Assembly: GCA_002341805.1 (NCBI GenBank)
Contig: DDOS01000049.1
Span: 4,976 to 13,970 of the forward strand
Length of the DNA: 8,995 bases
Direction of reading: 5' to 3'
From: Aquificaceae bacterium UBA2488
GTDB lineage: Bacteria; Aquificota; Aquificia; Aquificales; Aquificaceae
Shown here: positions 6,416 to 8,995 of the stretch, piece by piece
Layout of the letters: each line of letters opens with the position of its first letter
Numbering within the stretch: position 1 is the first letter of the stretch
Made by a program: the position numbers and the translations under genes
The notes under the pieces: generated by a model
Databases searched by the model: none
What the model was told of the DNA's origin: nothing
Seen by the model: the letters and a program-made list of their open reading frames with translations, nothing else

Positions 6416-6445
6416 ATTTTAACTTATTTTAAATTTGATTGACAA
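6416..6445 (-). promoter_or_regulatory. Near-consensus promoter of the hldD operon, sharing its -35 with the opposite promoter
   Basis: On the minus strand, TTGTCA (6445-6440) and TAAAAT (6421-6416) are separated by 18 bases; each hexamer differs from consensus at one position. Exactly six bases lie between the -10 and the hldD ATG at 6409, mirroring the plus-strand promoter. The -35 bases are nearly the same ones used by the opposite promoter. Confidence 0.55.
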
Positions 6446-6467
6446 TTATTTGTTAGATTCTTATAAT
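6439..6467 (+). promoter_or_regulatory. Perfect consensus sigma-70-type promoter of the aldehyde dehydrogenase gene
   Basis: TTGACA at 6439-6444, a 17-base spacer and TATAAT at 6462-6467 match the vegetative consensus at all 12 positions with ideal spacing. Six bases separate the -10 from the ATG at 6474, so +1 should fall on or beside the A of the start codon. The mRNA would then be leaderless. Confidence 0.75.
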
Positions 6468-6473
6468 AATCTT

Positions 6474-7901
6474 ATGATAGTTAAAGAACCTATACTTGGT
6501 GGAGAGTTTGTCAAGACGGATAAAAGGCTTGATGTGGTATATCCATACGATAATTCTGTGATTGGGTATTCTTATATAGTGGATGGTTCTTATGTTGAAG
6601 AAGCCATTAAAAGGGCAAAGGTTGGATATCAAAAGCTTACAAATTTGAGTGCTTATGAGAGATTTAATATACTTAAAAAAGTATCAGAGCTTTTAGAAAA
6701 AAACAAAGAAGATATAGCTAAAACTATAGTTTATGAAGTGGGTAAGACTATAAGAGAAGCTCGCGTAGAAGTGGAAAGAGCCATAGAGACATTCTCTTTT
6801 TCTGCAGAAGAAGCAAAGAGGTTAGAGGGCAAAACCTATAAAGCGGATGCTCATAAAAATGGTAAAAACAAATTTGGATTTTATATAAGAGTGCCCGCTG
6901 GGATTGTGGTGGCAATTTCACCTTTCAATTTCCCATTAAATCTAACGGCTCACAAAGTAGGACCTGCCATTGGAGCTGGTTGTCCTGTAATTGTGAAACC
7001 CTCTGAAAAAACACCCCTTAGCCCTATTATCCTTGGAGAGATTTTATTGGAAGCGAGGCTTCCCAAAGAAGCTATATCTGTGCTGCCTGGTTTTGGGGAT
7101 CTTGGCAAAGCTTTGACTTCCCATAAGGATGTTAGAGTGGTTTCTTTCACTGGAAGCAAAATGGTGGGAGAGCTTATAGCCAAGCAATCTGGCATTAAAA
7201 AACTTGTATTGGAGCTTGGTTCAAACTCGGCTTTGGTGGTTCACAAAGATGCAAACTTAGAAGAGGCTTCTTCAAAGGCTGTTCAAGGTGGTTTTGCGAT
7301 GGCAGGCCAAGTGTGTATTTCCATTCAGAGGATATTTGTACATGAAGATGTATTAGAACCCTTTTTAAGGCTTTTAGAAGAAAAATTATCCCAAATAAAA
7401 ATTGGAGATCCAATGGACGAATCCACTGCAGTCGGGCCTATGATAGATAAACATCAGTTAGAACGTATAAAATCCTGGATTGAAGAGGCCACTAAAAGAG
7501 GCGCTAAGCTCATACAAAAAGCCAAAAACATAGAAAATACAAATCTATTGGCTCCTACACTCTTAGTGGATGTGGATAGAGAGAGCATGGTGTTTAAAGA
7601 AGAAGCCTTTGCACCAGTGGTGGCTATAAACAAATATCATAACATAGAGGATGTTATAAATATAATAAACGCAGGAGAATACGGACTTCAAATAGGAGTA
7701 TATACATCAGATATAAATACGGCGATGAAGTTTATAAACGATTGCGAAGTGGGCGGAGTCAACATAAATGAAGGTCCAAACTTTAGATTAGACCATATGC
7801 CCTATGGTGGATTTAGATATTCTGGTATTGGCAGAGAAGGACCTGCTTTTGCCATAGAAGATTACACCGAGATAAAAAATGTAATCATATCTATGCCATA
7901 G
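6474..7901 (+). CDS. NAD(P)-dependent aldehyde dehydrogenase, substrate not assigned
   Basis: 475 residues from the preferred ATG, a normal ALDH length, cytosolic. It should oxidise an aldehyde to its acid or acyl-enzyme product. Catalytic and cofactor residues are complete: Asn152 in PFNFP, FTGS at 225-228, Glu247 in LELGS, nucleophile Cys281 in GQVCIS and Glu377 in EEAFAPV. The combination LELGSNSA, AGQVCISIQR and DHMPYGGF recalls the lactaldehyde/GapN-like branch (y4uC type) more than betaine or fatty-aldehyde enzymes, but the substrate cannot be read from sequence. A frame extension to a TTG at 6435 (488 residues) runs through the consensus promoter and is rejected. The ATG at 6474 has no Shine-Dalgarno, and transcription likely starts on it. 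It diverges from hldD; its stop lies one base from the convergent argS stop. Confidence 0.93.
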   Translation: MIVKEPILGGEFVKTDKRLDVVYPYDNSVIGYSYIVDGSYVEEAIKRAKVGYQKLTNLSAYERFNILKKVSELLEKNKEDIAKTIVYEVGKTIREARVEVERAIETFSFSAEEAKRLEGKTYKADAHKNGKNKFGFYIRVPAGIVVAISPFNFPLNLTAHKVGPAIGAGCPVIVKPSEKTPLSPIILGEILLEARLPKEAISVLPGFGDLGKALTSHKDVRVVSFTGSKMVGELIAKQSGIKKLVLELGSNSALVVHKDANLEEASSKAVQGGFAMAGQVCISIQRIFVHEDVLEPFLRLLEEKLSQIKIGDPMDESTAVGPMIDKHQLERIKSWIEEATKRGAKLIQKAKNIENTNLLAPTLLVDVDRESMVFKEEAFAPVVAINKYHNIEDVINIINAGEYGLQIGVYTSDINTAMKFINDCEVGGVNINEGPNFRLDHMPYGGFRYSGIGREGPAFAIEDYTEIKNVIISMP

Positions 7902-7902
7902 C

Positions 7903-8995
7903 CTACATAATCTCAGGAGCTTTTATATTTAATATATCAAAGAGCGTATCGAATATCTTTTGGGTGGCATAAACAAGGCTTATACGTTTTTTGGTGGATA
8001 GTTCTTCCTCTGTTATAATTCTATATTTATTGTAAAATTTGTGGAATGACTTTGCGATATCTAAGGAGGCTTTTACCACCAAGCTAGGATCTTTTTTGAT
8101 AAGAGCATCTTTTAGAATATCTTTTGTGTTTAATATGATTTTAATAAGCTCCATTTCTTCCTCTTCATAATTATAATTATCTTCATAAAAGCCAAATACG
8201 AGGTTTTGAAGTTGTCTTTTGATGCCGTTAGTTCTGGCATAAGCATACTGCACATAAAAAACTGGATTTTCTGAATTTTGGCTTTTAACAAGATTTATAT
8301 CTATGTTAAGAGGCGTATTGGCGTTTTTAGTCAGAAAAACAAATCTTAGATTATCCACTCCTATATCTTCTATGATATCTTTTAGCTTTAGCATCTTACC
8401 AGTGCGTTTTGACATTCTAACCTCTTGTCCGTCTTCAAAGAGCTTTACTATTTGAAATAGTTCTATTTCAAGCCAATCATCTTCTATGCCAAGAGCCTTC
8501 AAAGCATATTGTAATCGAGGTATATATCCATGATGATCTGCTCCCCATAAGTTTATAGCTTTTTTATAGCCTCTTTTGTATTTGTTTAAGTGATAAGCTA
8601 TATCCGAGGCAAAGTATGTATAAGTCCCATCTTTTTTTCTAATCACCCTTTCTTCGGTGTTATCTTCTGATTTAAACCATAATGCTCCCTCATGCTCTTC
8701 CGTATAACCTTTTTCTTTTAATAAATTTATAGCCTCTTCTATAGCACCGTTATAAAGAGATTTTTCACTAAAGTATGTATCAAACTCTATACTTAGGGCT
8801 TTTAGGGTAGATTTTATATCCTCCATCATTATATTTACGCAAAGCTCTTTTAAAAGCTCTATCTTTTTATCTGTTGGTAATGAAGGGTCTATCTTATCTT
8901 TTAACATATTTGCAATATCTTTTATATAATCTCCTTTGTATCCATCTTCTGGAAATGGGTAGTTCTCATCTATAAAATGAAGTACGCTTTTTGTC
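7903..8995 (-). CDS. argS: Arginyl-tRNA synthetase, C-terminal part (partial at the window edge)
   Basis: 363 residues are visible and the frame stays open to the right edge, so the ATG at 8907 is not the true start. The 29 residues before it read NYPFPEDGYKGDYIKDIA, a conserved ArgS segment. The enzyme charges tRNA-Arg with arginine. The rest of the class I core follows: ASDIAYHLNKY, the WGADHHGYIPRL stretch and RMSKRTGK, the KMSKS-loop counterpart. The DALR anticodon-binding domain begins with NPVFYVQYAYART and ends with the typical LNIKAPEIM. The HIGH motif and N-terminal tRNA D-loop domain lie outside. The gene is convergent with the aldehyde dehydrogenase, with a single base between the two stop codons. 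Confidence 0.96.
   Translation of the reverse strand, partial: TKSVLHFIDENYPFPEDGYKGDYIKDIANMLKDKIDPSLPTDKKIELLKELCVNIMMEDIKSTLKALSIEFDTYFSEKSLYNGAIEEAINLLKEKGYTEEHEGALWFKSEDNTEERVIRKKDGTYTYFASDIAYHLNKYKRGYKKAINLWGADHHGYIPRLQYALKALGIEDDWLEIELFQIVKLFEDGQEVRMSKRTGKMLKLKDIIEDIGVDNLRFVFLTKNANTPLNIDINLVKSQNSENPVFYVQYAYARTNGIKRQLQNLVFGFYEDNYNYEEEEMELIKIILNTKDILKDALIKKDPSLVVKASLDIAKSFHKFYNKYRIITEEELSTKKRISLVYATQKIFDTLFDILNIKAPEIM

Larger units (their letters stand above)
6410..6473. promoter_or_regulatory. Divergent promoter region between hldD and the aldehyde dehydrogenase gene
   Basis: This 64-bp gap is the only noncoding stretch of any size in the window. Its midpoint coincides with the near-palindrome ATTGACAAT (6438-6446), which supplies the -35 element for promoters facing both ways. 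No Shine-Dalgarno lies before either flanking ATG, and no terminator is seen. Confidence 0.75.

Noticed and set aside
6950..7413. Two minus-strand open frames inside the aldehyde dehydrogenase gene
   Set aside because: They lie opposite the cofactor-binding and catalytic regions of a clearly conserved ALDH, and neither has a Shine-Dalgarno or protein-like composition.
7891..7901. Short palindrome CTATGCCATAG at the end of the aldehyde dehydrogenase gene
   Set aside because: Five-base arms around a single base cannot form a terminator hairpin; there is no U-run and it ends in the stop codon, so it is probably chance.
8905..8907. ATG at 8907 as the start of argS
   Set aside because: The frame continues to the window edge with conserved ArgS sequence (PFPEDGYKGDYI) before it, and the HIGH-containing half is still missing, so the gene is cut by the window.

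Overview
The window is an extremely compact, AT-rich stretch of a bacterial chromosome. Codon use leans on ATA for Ile and AGA/AGG for Arg. The proteins are Lys/Glu/Ile-rich. A heptose epimerase (hldD) points to a Gram-negative cell with LPS. Together with the very short intergenic spacing, my best guess is a thermophilic Aquificales-type bacterium such as Hydrogenobaculum or a relative. This is an inference from style and gene content, not a proven assignment. I see no mobile element, CRISPR array, tRNA, rRNA or sign of recent transfer. With the starts I prefer, only about 74 of 8995 bases lie outside genes, and 64 of those form one divergent promoter region.

Layout: (1) 1-1488, plus strand: the last 87 codons of a UvrD/PcrA-type helicase, overlapped by ATGA with a six-helix voltage-sensor-type K+ channel that carries a half RCK domain. 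(2) 6409-1482, minus strand: a seven-gene run in the order hldD, cysM, yceD (DUF177), rpmF, plsX, fabH, then an unrecognised 136-residue protein. Neighbours overlap or lie 1 to 7 bases apart. (3) 6410-6473: a divergent promoter region. (4) 6474-7901, plus strand: an aldehyde dehydrogenase. (5) 8995-7903, minus strand: arginyl-tRNA synthetase, with its N-terminus beyond the window.

The minus-strand run contains the widespread bacterial block yceD-rpmF-plsX-fabH, which links ribosomal protein L32 to the start of phospholipid and fatty acid synthesis. Here it sits behind an LPS-heptose gene and a cysteine synthase gene. Lipid A-core and membrane-lipid supply may therefore be transcribed together.

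Three points deserve most attention. First, the channel gene has a strong internal Shine-Dalgarno and an in-frame ATG exactly at the start of the RCK domain. This is the arrangement known from MthK and E. coli Kch, where a separate soluble RCK subunit is made. Second, the 64-bp divergent region holds a perfect TTGACA-17-TATAAT promoter in one direction. In the other direction it holds a near-consensus promoter that shares the same -35 bases. Both place +1 on the A of the start codon, so both mRNAs could be leaderless. Third, both convergent gene ends overlap or nearly touch, leaving no space for ordinary terminators.
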